The notes: generated by a model from the letters alone, not told the origin. Shown: positions 33,001-46,098, counted from the first letter of the stretch. The stretch: DNA of 64,000 nucleotides from Cyclospora cayetanensis (GCF_002999335.1 NW_020312059.1:124001-188000); one strand, 5' to 3'. Numbers and translations: made by a program.

Positions 33001-36000
33001 TTACGCATGGGAAGTTGAGGCAGTGGTTGGCACCTCGTTTAATTAGGTATCTGCCTCCTTCAGGTTTACAAGATAGTCTGCCTATTTACCGTGCTGTCTG
33101 CTTAAAATGGGCCTGCTAGTTTTCTTTGTGCTTACCAAGGCTCCACAAGTCAACTCGCCAGTCATGCCCCTGACCCTTGACCATTTCTGGGGCGAGGTAG
33201 TCGAGAGTACCACAGAAGCTGAAGCTTCGGTTCTGCCCAACGACAGACCCGCACCAGCCAAAGTCTGCAATCTTCAATACATATCCTTTTGTGAGCAACA
33301 AGTTCTCGAGCTTCAGATCTCTGTGAATTACTCCGCTGGAGTGTACGCACTGCAGACCGTTTATCAGCTGAGCGAAGAAGCAGAACGCTTCAAGCTCTGA
33401 AAATCGACGGTTTGGCTGCTTTCGAATCCGCCTGTACAGATCCCCCTGATCGCAATATCCTAATATCATGTGCAAGTACTCTGCGTCTTCGACACAAGAG
33501 AAGCAGCGTAATACATTCTGATGCCTGAGCAGGTCCCGCTGTACGTACAGCTCAAACTCCACTTGGTCCACCATGCCCGCTCGCACCACAGTTTCCTTCT
33601 GAATGCTCTTTACGGCCACTACAAATCCACCCTTTTTGTGCCTCAACTTCCGCACTACTCCGTAGGTCCCGCAACCCACCACGTCTCTTCGCAGGTCCAG
33701 CAGATCTTCTGCTTCCTGGCCCTTCTCTACACTCTCCAACTCAGACAGTGACTTGATCGGGAGATACGCTTCAATATAACTTATATCCTCTGTGCATTCA
33801 TCTGCAGTAGCGCGTTCGCCCTCTTCTTTTCCACTTTCCCCAAGAGAACAGATAGCCGCTATCAGGGGCCCCACGGGAAGTAGATCGTGGGGCCCCACTT
33901 TGTAGCAGTCTTGGTCGCGTCGCCTCAACTTACACCTGCGTGAAACTTGAGGGTGCTGCGGGAAAGGCTCTTGCTCTCTTCGCTCTGCCTGAAGCTCTCT
34001 ATTCAGAACATCCCCAGTATCTGTTAAAACCAGTGTGTCTGTCCCAGCTACAGGACTGCATGACCCTTCCTGTTCGGCTGGTCCTTGAGTAGCCGTTGCT
34101 GAACACCCTAAAGTAGCCGTTTGGGTGCCCTCTTTTGGGTCCTTGACAACTTTCCGTGGAGTAGCCATGAGGTGCGTTTGCGACTGCTGTTGTTTGGCCA
34201 AAGCACCTTCTGTCCTGTCCCTAGTGCACCCGAAGTCTGCAACTTCAGATGGTTGATGTTGTTGGTGCTTCCGTATGCTCGATAATCCGCTGCTAAGCGT
34301 AGGCTCAGCAAGAGCAACACCATGGTGTCCGATGACCTCGCATTTCAGCTGCATACGCTGCTCCATGCTGCCGCCTACCATGGTGAAGCTGACCTTCCCG
34401 TTTTCTCTTACAGCTGTGGCAGAACCTGGTGGGGACCCAACAACGAATTCGTTAGACCGAAATTTTCGCGGGGATGGAAGAGCGGGAGGCTCTTGCTGTT
34501 GCTGCTGCAGCTGTTGGGTTTTTCGCTGCTGCGGGGCCCTGGTTGCCGACGTGGCTGGCTGTGCCGATGACGATTTGACCCTCTCTGAGGAGGTTGGCTC
34601 AGAGAACAGGTCCTCCGCACTGGCAGTCAAGATCTGCTGGCCTGCTACACCAGAGCTCCTGGCAAAAGAAGAGGACCCCTGTAGCTCTGTTGATACTTTT
34701 GAGGGTGAACCTCTAGCTATGTCAACCCCGCAACTTGTTGAACAGCTTTCTACAGAAGTATCTCGCTCCAGTCGTATTGGGGGCGCTTGTGGATGGCCCG
34801 AGGCCCCTGCCTCTTTTTGTGGCAGAGTCCTCTGTCTTTGCTGCTGCCAGCATGCCTGTTGCTGCATTAATTTCTCTTTTTGTTGCTGCAGCACCTCTCT
34901 TTGCTTCTGCAGCAGCTGGTGCTGCTGCCAGAGGAACTGGTCTCGTTGCTGCTGCGAGGACAAGACCTGCTTCACTTGGGCCGAGGGCCCCTTTAGCTGC
35001 GTGCGGTGCTGTAACGCAGCTTGCATCTGCATTGCCACTGCTTCCTGCTGGGTTGCGCTTCTCCCCTGGCAAGCTTTCTCTACCTTCTGCACGTCGGGAC
35101 TCCACTCACCAGCCTTCGTTTCCTGCTCTTTTGTCCACTGCGGTTGGTTCTGCATGGGGGCCCTTGCTTGATTTATGGGCGCAAAGGTCACAGTGGGCTT
35201 CTGCCGGGAGTTCTGAATCAGCTGCACGTGGGGAGAAGACGGTCGTTGCCCTGGCTGCGACTTAGGCTGCACCTGGTGCAATGGTTGCGAGTCTGCCCCA
35301 GTGAACATACCCGCCTGCGCCAAGTGGTGCTGAGCTCCTTGCCGTTTATAGGCCCAATCCACTGTTGAGGGCACCAGGGGATCCCTGCTTCTGTTGCTGG
35401 TACACTGAAGCCTCTTATCTACAGCTTGCGCCTTCGGGGATTCTCGCTCCTGAGGTTCTTGCCCTGCCCGAAAAAAGGACCAGAGACGACTGGCAAGGTC
35501 AGGGAACTGACGTTGGATGAGGGGTGGTGTGCTCACAGACCGGCATACTTTTCGCTGCCCCTGCACCACTAGGCTGCCCGAGGCAGCCGAAAGATGCTCT
35601 TGTCCTCCATTTCCTCGCATCATCGGGGGTTGCCTGACTCGTACATCGTACTGGTGAGCCCCTACATCGGCCCGTGAAGTAACGGCATCTGCGCAGCGGG
35701 GGCCTCCAGAACTCTGGGGAGGCACAGAAAGAGGCCTCCACGTGTGAATCCCGTGTGGCTTAGGAGATAGCCTGCGTGCAAGCCTTTCGGGCGATGAGAG
35801 AGGTCTCTGCCAAGATGCCGTGTGTTGAGAGCCAGGAGCCTGTATAACAGCTCCTCCGGCGTATTTGGTGTGGAGGCGAGGCTGCAGGGCAGAGACTCCT
35901 AAGGCTGAAGGGTTTGGTAGCTGTGCTGAGTCTCGCTGCAGCAGTTGAACTGATGGGCAACGCCAACGCTGTTGATACTCGTTGGCTGCCCGCTGTGGCC

Positions 36001-36607
36001 TCAGAACGGGCTGGCCCCAAACTTCTTGATAAAACCTTGCAGGTACCCTGCGCAAATTCTGCTGCTGCTGGACGGAGTTCTCGGGGGCACGCGGTTCCTC
36101 CACCCTGCCCTCTACAGTTACTATCCCTCTTGACCCCACGCTTACCGAGCGCCTCGGCGCCACTGGTCTGGGCCTATAGCCGTTGTACAAATGCGCGGAA
36201 GGGGTCACTGACCGCCAAACAGCATGCGGATTGGACAGTCGTTCGTCGTGGTGTGAGTGTGAGTCAGGGGTGAGAGCTGCTGTCCTAACAGATTCCACTG
36301 GTGAGGCTTGCGGAACACGCGAAGAGTAGCAAAGATCTACTTGCGATCTGTGGTTTTGGGGTTTTATTGTCTGGGTTTTCATGGAGGGAGAGGAAGTGGG
36401 AAGGTGAAATTGCCTCTGGGTAGAGAAAAATCCGGGACTCAGGCTGGCACCCGAGCCGTGGGCACCAGGGTTCGGCAGCCAGAAGCGCATAACATTGGAC
36501 AAGCCTAAAGCTGCAGAAGGGACCGTAGAGGGCGAATATTGTTGCTGGGGAGCAGCAGCTACAGCCGCTGCCGGAGGCTGCTCCCCATACGGACGTGCAG
36601 TGGCCAT
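30065..36607 (-). CDS. Aurora-related Ser/Thr protein kinase, very large
   Basis: This is a mitotic kinase of the Aurora family with long extensions on both sides. Four exons join in phase (36607-33136, 32888-32785, 32512-32437, 32019-30065), coding for about 1,868 residues; human Aurora kinases have 280-400. The catalytic domain is about residues 970-1230: Gly loop GCGTYG, VAVK lysine, HRDLKLEN, DFGW (the Trp is typical of Aurora), CGTLDYLAPEMV, HDWRVDLWSLGVLLYEL, GRPPF and VAQHPWV. The activation-loop Thr region reads RSFSFCGT, where human Aurora A has RTTLCGT. The N-terminal 970 residues are Gln/Ser/Pro-rich with a Gln-rich probable coiled coil around 580-650 (RDQFLWQQHQLLQKQREV). The C-terminal 640 residues are Ser/Thr/Pro-rich without a known domain. 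Apicomplexans have several ARK paralogues; which this is cannot be told here. Confidence 0.95.
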
Positions 36608-36869
36608 GGAGTTGGCTTGTCTGCGGCGCGTGCAGAAAAGGACACTTGATTAAGGCTTTGATAAGAGTAAGCAGAGGGCTAGGGGGAAGCCCAAGGTGGA
36701 GCGTGTGCCTTGTTCATGCTGGTTCCTTGTCACCTTGGGCAAGCATAGGGACTCTTCGCTGGAGTCAAAGGCTCCTGAGCCACAGGGTACCAACCTACGT
36801 CAGTTTCGATCACCAATGAGCTGGAGTCCTTACGGAAGTCGAGCAGATAGTAACAGCCTGTTGTCTTAG
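36608..36869. other. Upstream region of the Aurora-type kinase gene
   Basis: Short non-coding stretch that should hold the kinase promoter and 5' UTR. No specific site was recognised. Confidence 0.5.
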
Positions 36870-37560
36870 CTATGTGACACGCCGACTTGGTGCCTTGGGC
36901 AAGTGTTCACGAGTAGCCATAGAAGAAATAGGAGCAAAGGGGTAGGCGAGTGACCTTTTGAGGAATTTACATGGACGCTGCACTTGTGGCGACAGAAGGC
37001 TAGCGGGACCGGGTACATACACATCTGGCAAACTCAGCCCTGCCTGGATAGAGTTGGCAGGCACCCTCGAGCCTACAATGGGAGAAGGTCCATCTTTGGA
37101 AAACTGCAGCCTCAAAAACGAAAAGTGAGGCTCCAATTAAAAGTATGTGTGTATTTCAAGGGGCCTTTGAGTCTAAGTCGCACAAGAGGAGCAAAACACA
37201 ATTAGAAGGACCGGACCACCACTAGAAGCCGTAGCTCCCTGATTCTGCGACTGCGCCTCGAGGGGAGCTGCAGCCTGTGTGCCTCCCTTGGAGCCTTTAT
37301 GTAAACAGACAAACTTCTCAAAGTATAGTTGTATAAAACTCTCTAAAAGGTTACCGTAAAGCGGGGCAATGAAAGGAGCGTTTAGAAGGAAGAAGGGCAA
37401 AGTCGGCTTAGGCCGCCGGTCAGGTCCCTTATTCCGTTTCAGCTGTGGTAGCTTTTCCGTTTCCTGTTTCACAGCATTCCTAAACAGCCGTCTTACACTT
37501 GATGGACTATACTCCAAGTGTATGCATCTGAAGTCGAGTAACATTTTTGACCCATAAATC
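36870..37560 (-). CDS. Possible small gene, unidentified
   Basis: Two reverse-strand frames look moderately coding. The first (from a possible ATG near 37542) contains RLFRNAVKQETEKLPQLKR and LLESFIQLYFEKFVCLHKGS and runs to a stop at 37173. The second follows an AG acceptor near 37102 and contains FSKDGPSPIVGSRVPANS and LSLPDVYVPGPAS, ending at 36870. I could not prove the splice that would join them, nor name a family. It may be one two-exon gene or chance frames. Confidence 0.3.
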
Positions 37561-37599
37561 TCCGAACAGCATGATCGCCATACTGCTATATTCAATGAG

Positions 37600-38970
37600 C
37601 GTAGTTACTAGCGTGCCTGAAGCAGAGCAGCAAGGAAAGTAGCTGAGTACGAGTCAAACATGCGAGAAATTGCTTTTAAAGGGGCATCATCCGTTGATTG
37701 TGTTTGTTGCACTTGAAGGCTGAGACAAGCGAGTGAGACATACATGGATCCTACTAGCTCAGTCACTGCTTGCGCTATGGACAGATTCAGCGGTCAGCCT
37801 TTCTTTCAGCCTAAGACATCTGCTTCCAAAACATGTGCAATCAAGTGTGGTGTGTGTCTCTAGTTGGCTGCCCTTGGTTCACGACTCCTCGGGGGGCATT
37901 GAAGGAGGAAGGAGAAAGTGAGCGTTGCAAAGAATGTACGCATGTATCCGGTACCGCGAGCTAGAGGCGTCATCGTATAGTACTTTGGTATAGGGACAAT
38001 TTTATTTATGCTATGATGTGGGTTGAAACGCTCCTTGTAAAGTCAACATAGGTAGATCCGCAGCCATATCTGTCAAAGGCGTCAGTTTCTTTTTTCAAAA
38101 GACCACTTACGTTGCCTTCTTCATACTACAGAAGCTTTGAGATCGAGGGCCAGGGTATTCAGGTGCAAATGGTGGCATCGTTACACTCCTTAGTTTGCTT
38201 TCGCACATTTATTTGCAGCTACTCAGCAGAAAGGCTTACAACAACTTTTTTTCGGTATGGAGCTAGCCGTATGCTACCAGTAGAGCACTCAGGCAGCTAG
38301 CCAATATAGCATACGCATACCCCATTCATTAATTATAGAAACTGTGAACGCAACTGTCTAAGGATAGCCCGGGTCGTTGCTTCCTACACTCCTCTGATAG
38401 TAATGCCCAGTCCAGCTCTTCTCAAATTTGCATTAAGAGCAGGTTGTTCTAGCTACCTTGACTAGCATGCATCAAAGAGTTCGGATGATCAAAATGAACT
38501 TTATAAAGACAGATCAAAAAGAAAGACCAGTCTACACTGAGCCGGTTATACGTATGTACATGAATATGTCTCATGTATACCGAAAATGTTGATTACATGT
38601 AAGAATACGGCTGGGCAGCTGAACGGAAAACGATCCAGCAATTAATGCAGCTGAATATGTTGTGTTAGAGCTCTCTTTAGCTTTTATGGCTCAACACAAG
38701 CCTCACTACGAATGCTGTCTCAAGCTTCGTCACACAAAACAAATGACGGATTTCAGAGTAATGCGCGCGAGTATACTAAAGCCAGCAAGGCTTCTACATA
38801 AGCAAGAAAAGGACCTTTGGTGTGCACTCGTTGACCCTAAATGTTTGCGGATGTTTCCGCAGGGATTGGGTCCGTGTCCGTTAAGGTTTCCACGCGTATT
38901 GTGCTCATTTGAAGCTTATGAACCGACTCCAAGACCTGGGAGAGTAAAACTGTTGCTGCTGAGCTGAGTG
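37600..38970. other. Mostly gene-free; small integrase-like scrap
   Basis: No intact gene recognised. At 38301-38330 the sequence CCAATATAGCATACGCATAC closely matches the stretch of retroelement B near 48,531 that encodes the NIAYAY part of its integrase. The match is short, so it may be a tiny fragment of the same family or chance. Confidence 0.35.
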
Positions 38971-38973
38971 CTG

Positions 38974-41900
38974 CTAGCGCTGTTTGAGTAGCAGCATCAG
39001 GCGCCACATGCAAAGGCAGCACAAAAGGCCGACAATCATTGAGATGGCGATCGCCATGTGAACAAAACGATGAAGACGCAACCAAGTCTGGCTGGGCTCC
39101 AATTCCGCCTCGAAAGGCTCCGAGAGTATTACTATTGCAACTCTGTGCGAGATACCCCTGAGAAAGCGGTCAATCAGACAACAAATGCGCAAAAGATTTC
39201 TGTGGACACATGCGCACAAATACCTGGCCACCACCTTCCTGCAGCGCTTTCTGGGAAATTCCTCATCACGACCTAAAGGAATGTTGTTTTCTATAAGAGA
39301 AGGATATTCAATATGCCATGTGGAACACCTGGCTTGTGGGGCATCAAGAAAATAGTAACGGCACAGAGACACTGTCACTTACCCAATAGTCACTTCTAAG
39401 GGCTCATTTCTGAGAGACGTGGCGAGCGTCGCTGCGTAGCTACGTATATCGCCGACTTCAGTGTAATTAAAACGCAGCACATATTCCTCGAAAGGGTTTA
39501 AAACCAATATTGGTGGATCCTGCTGCTGCGGTCGCTGCTCGGATTCTTCTTCTGATCTTCTACCGCTTGTCTCAAGCCTCGGGTTCGTTTCTGCCTTCTG
39601 CGTAGAAGCGAAGTAGGAACGAGGATTGCTACTTCTCTGCGTTTACTAAAGCCACGAGTAGAAGAGGTTGCAGCAGGAGTGTTACGCTAGGGAGGGAAAA
39701 CAATGAAATGGAAGGAGGGGTAAGATTGGAGAAAGAATGGTAATGAATCAAACAAAGGTCATACCGGGCTTGCTTGCTGTCTTGTCTTCATGCCCAGTTC
39801 GACTTTGAGTTCTTGTTGCTCCTTTGCTTCTACCTCGATCTCTTTAAGATGCTCCTTGTGTTTATGCATGTGGCGACGCCACTCTTCTTCCTCTTCTATC
39901 TCCGCCGCCAGAGCAGCACCTGCCTCTTCCTCTTTTCGATTTAAAAAAGCTTTGATATCTGCTGCCTTGGGGACTCGCAAGACTGCCCGATCTAAGAAGG
40001 CCCGGTTCAAAGGGACCAGCTCTGAGCTTCCCAGTGCGAAGACAACGAAGGCTCTGCAGCCACACCCGCAACCACCGACATGTAACCGGTTAAAAGTAGA
40101 CAAAGGGAGAATGAACCACACTGACCGGTTCCTGTTAAGCCTACAGAGCCTGCGAGGGTGCCCTTTTCCATGGGCGCCACCTCACTGTCTAAGGAAGGTC
40201 AATCACTGTGCCCTGAAGAAGTGGGGAGGCGCACATCTTCCTGTCTCCAATGCTCTCGTCTTTCAACCGCAACAGCAGTTTCCGCAGATCCATACCTTCC
40301 GAATACTCCATGAAGACTGGTGTACCGTCATTCCTATGCACGCGCAATATAGCTAATTGACACTTGGAGACTTGGCATACACGGTCTGCTGCCACGCTCA
40401 ACTAGCCGTGGCGATGAGCGTTCTGCACTTTCTGCCGTACGCACGAGAACTCCTAGGGTCTCCTCATCAATATGACCTAGAATTACTTTTAAACGCTGCT
40501 TAGGTGCCATGCGGTTATCATGCTTGCTTATGCTCCACCCAGGTACAGTCGGGAGGCCTTCAGGGGCCAAAGAGTTGACAGGCTTAACGGATGCAAGTCC
40601 CCTCACGCGGCGCTCTTGGCAAGATGCAGTAGATTCCTGCACTCCATGATCTGGTCATTCAAGATAATGACGAGTCTTCTCCTAAAGCAGAGATATTGCA
40701 AACAAGCATGAAGCTACTCTTGTGCTGCAGTGAGTCCGGGGCACCGCCTAATATCGGACCTCCTATCCGACTATGAATGCTCACCTGCATGCAATATTTG
40801 CACATTGGGGAGTGCATCAGCGGAATTTTAGTCCAATAGGCGAGAGCATATGCTCTTCTTTATAACCTACCCATCTGGGGCCTCAAGCCATCGGTTTGGT
40901 AACTCCCTGGAAAGGGCTTCTATAAATAGCTCTTCATTGTCTCGCTTAGCAACCTCCACCATGGTGTCCTCCTCCGGCGGCGGCCGCTCAAGGGAGCCTT
41001 CGAGGTGTGCATTTCCAATTCCTGAGTATTTTCGCGTGAGTCCAAAAGGGACCCACCGCAGAAACGTACTGGTGTCCCTACGGGAGTTACTTCGTTCAGC
41101 GGGGAATTCCTGCTCTGGGAAGGAGGCAGTCTTTGCGTCCCCAGGCTGCTTATCGTTGGCTTCATTGTCCCCATATGCAGGGGCAGACACGGATGTATCG
41201 AAATTTCCAAGCTCCTTAACGGCGTATGCCTTTCCAAAAGCACCCTGAAGAAGCTGAAGGGGTGTCGGTAGAAAAAAAGGATATGGCAGGAGCCGCCCGT
41301 TGCTGTCTGTTTGAGACTCCTGAGTCGCGGGGATCAGCGCCAAACTGCCCTCAGATGAGAAAAAGACTGATTTTTGGCTTGGCACAGGTGCGCTACGTAA
41401 AACAGAACAAAGACAAGGACACGCGAGTGTCAATCGTATTGTACCACCCAGGTACTGTCGGCCTACTTTGACCGCGAACGCAGCGGACCAATTGCCACAG
41501 AGAGCCAACAGATGGAGGTGAATCAGAAGAACAGTAAGGCAGTGTCAACAGAGGAGGAGTAGTCAGAGAGGACTCAGGGATTCCTGCACGATGGCTTACT
41601 ATTGAGCGAGGACGATGTAAAAGAACGGCTTCCACCTGCAACACGTACACGCACAGGTATATACATGTGCGTACAGTTCTGGGCTGCTTACAAGCGACCA
41701 AGACAGGATGGTTTGGCCAATGGCGTTGCAACTGATGGGCTCCTGTTGTTGGAGTGCACCTGTCATCTCGTAGGGATGCCGCAGCGGCCACGAATTGTTC
41801 ACCAGTGTGCCAGCGGGCGCGAATGATGGGTGTAACCCCCCTGAGAAACAGCATAAGCCATATGCCCTGGTTTTATCTCAGAGCTATGATGCAAGGACTT

Positions 41901-42932
41901 TTAGGTATATTAGGCGAGGCTCTATGAGCAAGCTGCGCCCCATGTATTCAGGACGCAGAAGCTCCGGCCTCTTACCTGGCCGCTTCAAAGCCTAAGCACA
42001 CTAGCGGCTGAGAGCAGTGATAATAAACCTTAAGTTTGACTATCCAAGCACTTACGGGTTCATGCGAAGCTTCTGACTAATATCCCAATGAAGATAAGTG
42101 GCATAATGGGCAGGGGTCAGCACTCCGACAACCTCCTCCTTAAATTCTGGGAGAAAGTACAAGATTGGGAGGCCTCAGAAGTGCATACACCTACACGCGA
42201 GCAATCTAGAAGATTCATCGGGTCTAAATCTTCAAACTGCCACAATGATGGCTCTGTACGATGTCCCGAGCGTACCATTGTCTGAAGGCTTTGGCGCCTC
42301 CCTCTGTAGACCGTCAGTCAAGGGTAATGGAAAGGTTTGGGGGCTAGCGGGACTAAGGCTCCCACCGAAGACGTCAGCACCTGCAGCGCTGCCTTCTGTG
42401 ATCTTTGACTTCTGTGGAAAGGAGAGTGGCGAGCGTTCAAGTGCGCCTACCGAGACCTTGTCAGAAGACGGCTCAGAACCAAGCGCATGAGAGGAATTAT
42501 CAAGCAGTGAGAAGGCATTGTCCTGAAAATAGGACTCTGCTTTACTCCTATTCAAAAATGTATATGGTAGCTCAATGCTTCCATTGTCCAGCATCCAACG
42601 GGATCCTTTCGGGTGTCTTGATCCTGCGTCCGGGCACACAAGAGGGGCGTAGAGCATCGGCGTCGCAAGGTCTCGAGTGGCGTGCACCAATAAGACAGTA
42701 ACTAAAGCCTATAATTTCTGCGTAGCACGTGTTTTTGCCCTGCGATGCCCGGCAAAGAGTCCAGGATGGCTGGGAAGCTGCTGGGGAGAGACATTCCGAG
42801 GCTTATGGCAGCGTGTGCAAATGCCCTCTCACCTACGATCCCTCTAAAACCCTCCACCACGAGACCCACAAATTGCAGAAGAGCCAGTGCCACAAAGGCC
42901 CGCTGGGATCGCTGCACGGTGGCCTTTCCCAT
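38974..42932 (-). CDS. Probable type I membrane protein, unidentified
   Basis: I do not recognise the family. A reverse-strand series of exon-like frames starts at an ATG at 42932 with a signal peptide (RAFVALALLQFVGLVVEG) and ends at a stop at 38974 just after a hydrophobic helix (AIAISMIVGLLCCLCMW) and a short basic tail (RLMLLLKQR). This predicts a lumenal or extracellular protein anchored at its C-terminus. Exon-like blocks lie near 42690-42232, 41360-40870, 40640-40400, 40365-40250, 40065-39765 (with Glu/Lys-rich coiled-coil EEEEEWRRHMHKHKEHLKE), 39600-39385 (ending at GTAAGT, followed in phase by the next exon), 39335-39228 and 39155-38974. The first intron is not resolved. The two ends could belong to different genes, but the common strand and spacing favour one. 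Confidence 0.5.
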
Positions 42933-42965
42933 AGCGGTTTTTGCCACGCAAGAAGTTGGGGGCAC

Positions 42966-43753
42966 CTGGGCAAAAAGGGTCTGAAGCCGTTCGTTCGGCT
43001 ACGTGAAGCCCTGGATAATCATCAGCCTGCCTGAAAGTAGTACTAGTGAACGTTTTTGTCTGGACTGTTGGAGGCTTATGTGCCCGCCTTAGTGCATGAG
43101 TCCCCGCGGTCCCCTGGTCCAGGCCAGGATGCTCTTCTGCTAGTTTTTGCTCAGAAACTTCTGAGGCTTCTTAGAAAAGATCTGAAAGCATTTTATACTT
43201 ATTTTAGAGTGTTAACAGGTACTTAGGTAGTAGCACTCTTCAATGCTGTTCGAAAAGGGGATGATGATTGGGCGATACCAATGGTCTGTTGGGCCCTGCG
43301 GAACGATGATCCTTGGGTTCAGCGAGGTGTATGTCTGGTGCTCTTATTTTTTCTTCATCTTGAAATACTAACAAATAATTTCTTAAAATGGTATTTGACC
43401 TCTAGTTTTCGCAGCATCAAATCATAAACAGAAGGGGCTGCGGCCGACTTAGTCGAGTAGTCTCTGGGTGGCTGCTACAGGGGCGCCCTTCCTTGAAAGC
43501 GCTGTATTATTTCGCTGCTTTTTACAAACTCACCCCTTTAAGCACTTCTGTTTCTTCATATGGTAAATTATTAGTCTCTGGATTTCAGATGGAATCTTGA
43601 CGTCTACGGGGCCCAGGCTGTTGTGTTGCAGACATCCCAAGCACGAGGACAGCAGTGTACTTTGCGCTCAGATGGCAATAGTGCAGTTCACCCTCGGAAA
43701 TAACACGGACTAATTTTGCCAGTGTAGTGGGGGGCTAGATTTATGAGATACTG
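42966..43753. other. Intergenic region
   Basis: No gene recognised. The first part should hold the promoter of the reverse-strand membrane-protein gene. The rest may include the decayed 5' end of retroelement B, but I could not align it with the 3' end of that element. Confidence 0.45.
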
Positions 43754-45079
43754 ATGGCGGGTCTCACCGAGAGAGACAAGGAGCTGTGGAACCACCAAGT
43801 TACCCTAGGGAGCCAGCTTGCATCAGTCTCCGCGGGGCTTGTTACATGTATTTCGGCTCCTTTTGAGCCCACGCTGCGTGGTTACACTGCCTGAAAATAT
43901 GTTGATGACGGCTCAGGGCTGGTGTCACACAAGCAAAATGTACGGTCCGATCCTACGCGCTGAGCCAGTATGCCCATTCTTGGGCCCTTCAAGGGGTGCA
44001 GCTAGTTATAGTCTAGCTGACGTTTCTCCTTTCGTCCCGGGGAATTTGTGGGAGAGGCGCATACTAGTTGCATAAATCCCTGCAGGAACGAGAAAATCTT
44101 CTAGCTACATGTCAGGTTTCTAGCTGGGGCACCTTCCTATGTATGTAGCTAGAAAAACTCCACCTAGGGTCTCCGTAATGAGCAACTTCCTTCAAACTCG
44201 ATGCAAACTTGGAATTGCTAATCAAATTCATCCCAAACGATTACCGGCTCATGCCCCTCAGACTTCCGGACATGGTCGTAGACGGACAGCTAGTGTGGGC
44301 GTAGCTGCACTCTCTACGCATTTCGAGCATCAAGAACTAGCTGCACATAGCATCCTGCCTGCGTATACGCACACAACATTGCGTCTTCGTATATTGAGTC
44401 GAGAGTACTCTGTGGCAAATGAGATATACGAACAGACAAGCCGACTAGTCAGTTGCTGCCTACTTCTTAGGTAAGTATGGCTACTGTGGTGGAGTGTGAC
44501 TAATTGAAGCATAAGCTAAGTCTGTACTGGCTGGCAATGCGCAGAGGGAGCAGTCACACGCGCCGTCGCTCTCCCTTCCCCCATGTCTGGCCTTTTGGGA
44601 AGAAAGGGCACGAGAGGGTGTTTGTTCTTCGAGGTGAGCGCATTAACTTTGCTTGAAGGTTGTACTGCGTCTCGAATCAAGTAGCTTCATGTGAACTCCT
44701 TAGATGAAGCGGTTTCGCTAGAAATTTCACTTTGGTTGATAAAGCTATTCTCCGCTCATCCACTGGTTGTGGGGGTAGTGGGATGGCGAATATCCATACA
44801 GTAGTTCTCTGGTTTCAATTAGATTGTGTATACCTTAGTAAATAGTTTTTTGGCAATGGCATGGGTATAAAGACTTTCTGGTAATGGAAACTCTGCACAA
44901 CGCGTGCTGGGGCGGCAGAAGTCGGCCTGCAAGCTAATGTGAACACAACACAGCAGCTCCACAGCTGGTAAAAGGGCACGATTTCCACCTGTTCAGTTGC
45001 TTATAGACGCGCCAAAAAGGTTATGCTGGCAACGAAAGCAGAACGGCAGTAGAAGTGGGGAAATGCTCGCTGATCTTAT

Positions 45080-45301
45080 TTGTCGGGTGGAGATGTCCTT
45101 TGCTTGTTAGCCCCAGATGAAGTGAATAGAGTAGTCCTTTCAGCAGGTTTATTGGAGGGCAAAGCACTTACACAATGGCTTTCTTCATGCAAAGAAAATG
45201 GTCTGGTTGAATGGATTACTACAGTTCAAGCCTTCAGGCAAGCCCTGACTCATCGGCTCGTGGTGCTATCAGCACTGCGGCAAACTTGGGGCGAATGTTG
45301 A
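45080..45301 (+). pseudogene. Gag-like fragment (element B)
   Basis: An open frame of 73 codons containing LLAPDEVNRVVLSAGLLEG. The same DNA is present, more decayed, at 17250-17420 in element A. Its place upstream of a zinc knuckle suggests gag; there is no diagnostic motif of its own. Confidence 0.5.
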
Positions 45302-45639
45302 ATGCTGAAGCAGCGATTCGATCGATAGATCAGCATTTCAAAGAATAACTTTTCGTTTGCAAAAGCAACAGCCTAAACACAAAGCTGCTCTATGAAGTAG
45401 TTTATCAGGTCTACCCGATTTGCCACATTAGCAGGTCGCAAGAAGGGGAATGTCTCAGCCATCTAAAAGCCGACCGGTAAAGCATCCGCAAGGGGTGGAC
45501 TACCTGAGGTTTCAGGAATAATTGAGCCCGAGTATTGTGTCTGTGGCTAAAAGAAATAAGCGATTGCCCCACGTAGTACCTATGAAAGTCAGGGCAGTGT
45601 CAGTCGGCCCTAGCCCATACTCGACGGTGAAAGAAAGAA

Positions 45640-46098
45640 GTGAGCCAGAGGAATCCCATGCCCCTTAGTAGCCGCAGACACCCTTCGCAGTCCACCTCTG
45701 ACTTTTGTAGGAAATCGGGCCATATAATCCAGAAGTGCGAACGCATTCAAAAGCCAAAGAACTTGAACAAAGGAACTGGGTCCAGAGAAAGCAGGCTGCT
45801 TGGCGAGCAAAGAAGGCACACCAGGGAAAGAGAAGCACCCGCGCAGGTTACGGCGCAGTGGAGCGGGGGTACAAAAGATCGAGCCGCAGTTGGGGATTCG
45901 CCAAGATACATGTTAACGCCAGTACAACCTTACGTGAGTGTTCAGGAGTTAGTAATGTTGCTTGACACTGGGTGTGACTTTGATCTGCAGTCGGAGGAGA
46001 CCGCAGAAGTGCAATTTGCCTGTTTACTAGTTAGCGCAGTCCCTAAGACTCAGGCTTGTTCACTGGCGGCAGAACTCGAGCTCAGGCAAGGCTACTAG
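45640..46098 (+). pseudogene. Zinc knuckle and aspartic protease fragment (element B)
   Basis: One open frame holds both. FCRKSGHIIQKCERI keeps the C-x4-H-x4-C part of a retroviral CCHC knuckle; the first Cys is lost. About 80 residues later comes VMLLDTGCDFDL, with the DTG catalytic triplet (bases 45964-45972) of a retropepsin-type protease, normally DTGA or DSGA. The frame ends at 46098 before the second half of the protease. Confidence 0.75.

Noticed and set aside
34275..35171. Forward frame of 298 codons opposite the kinase gene
   Set aside because: It is the antisense of the Gln/Ser-rich kinase N-terminus: Cys/Ser/Leu-rich, as expected from reading CAG-type codons backwards.
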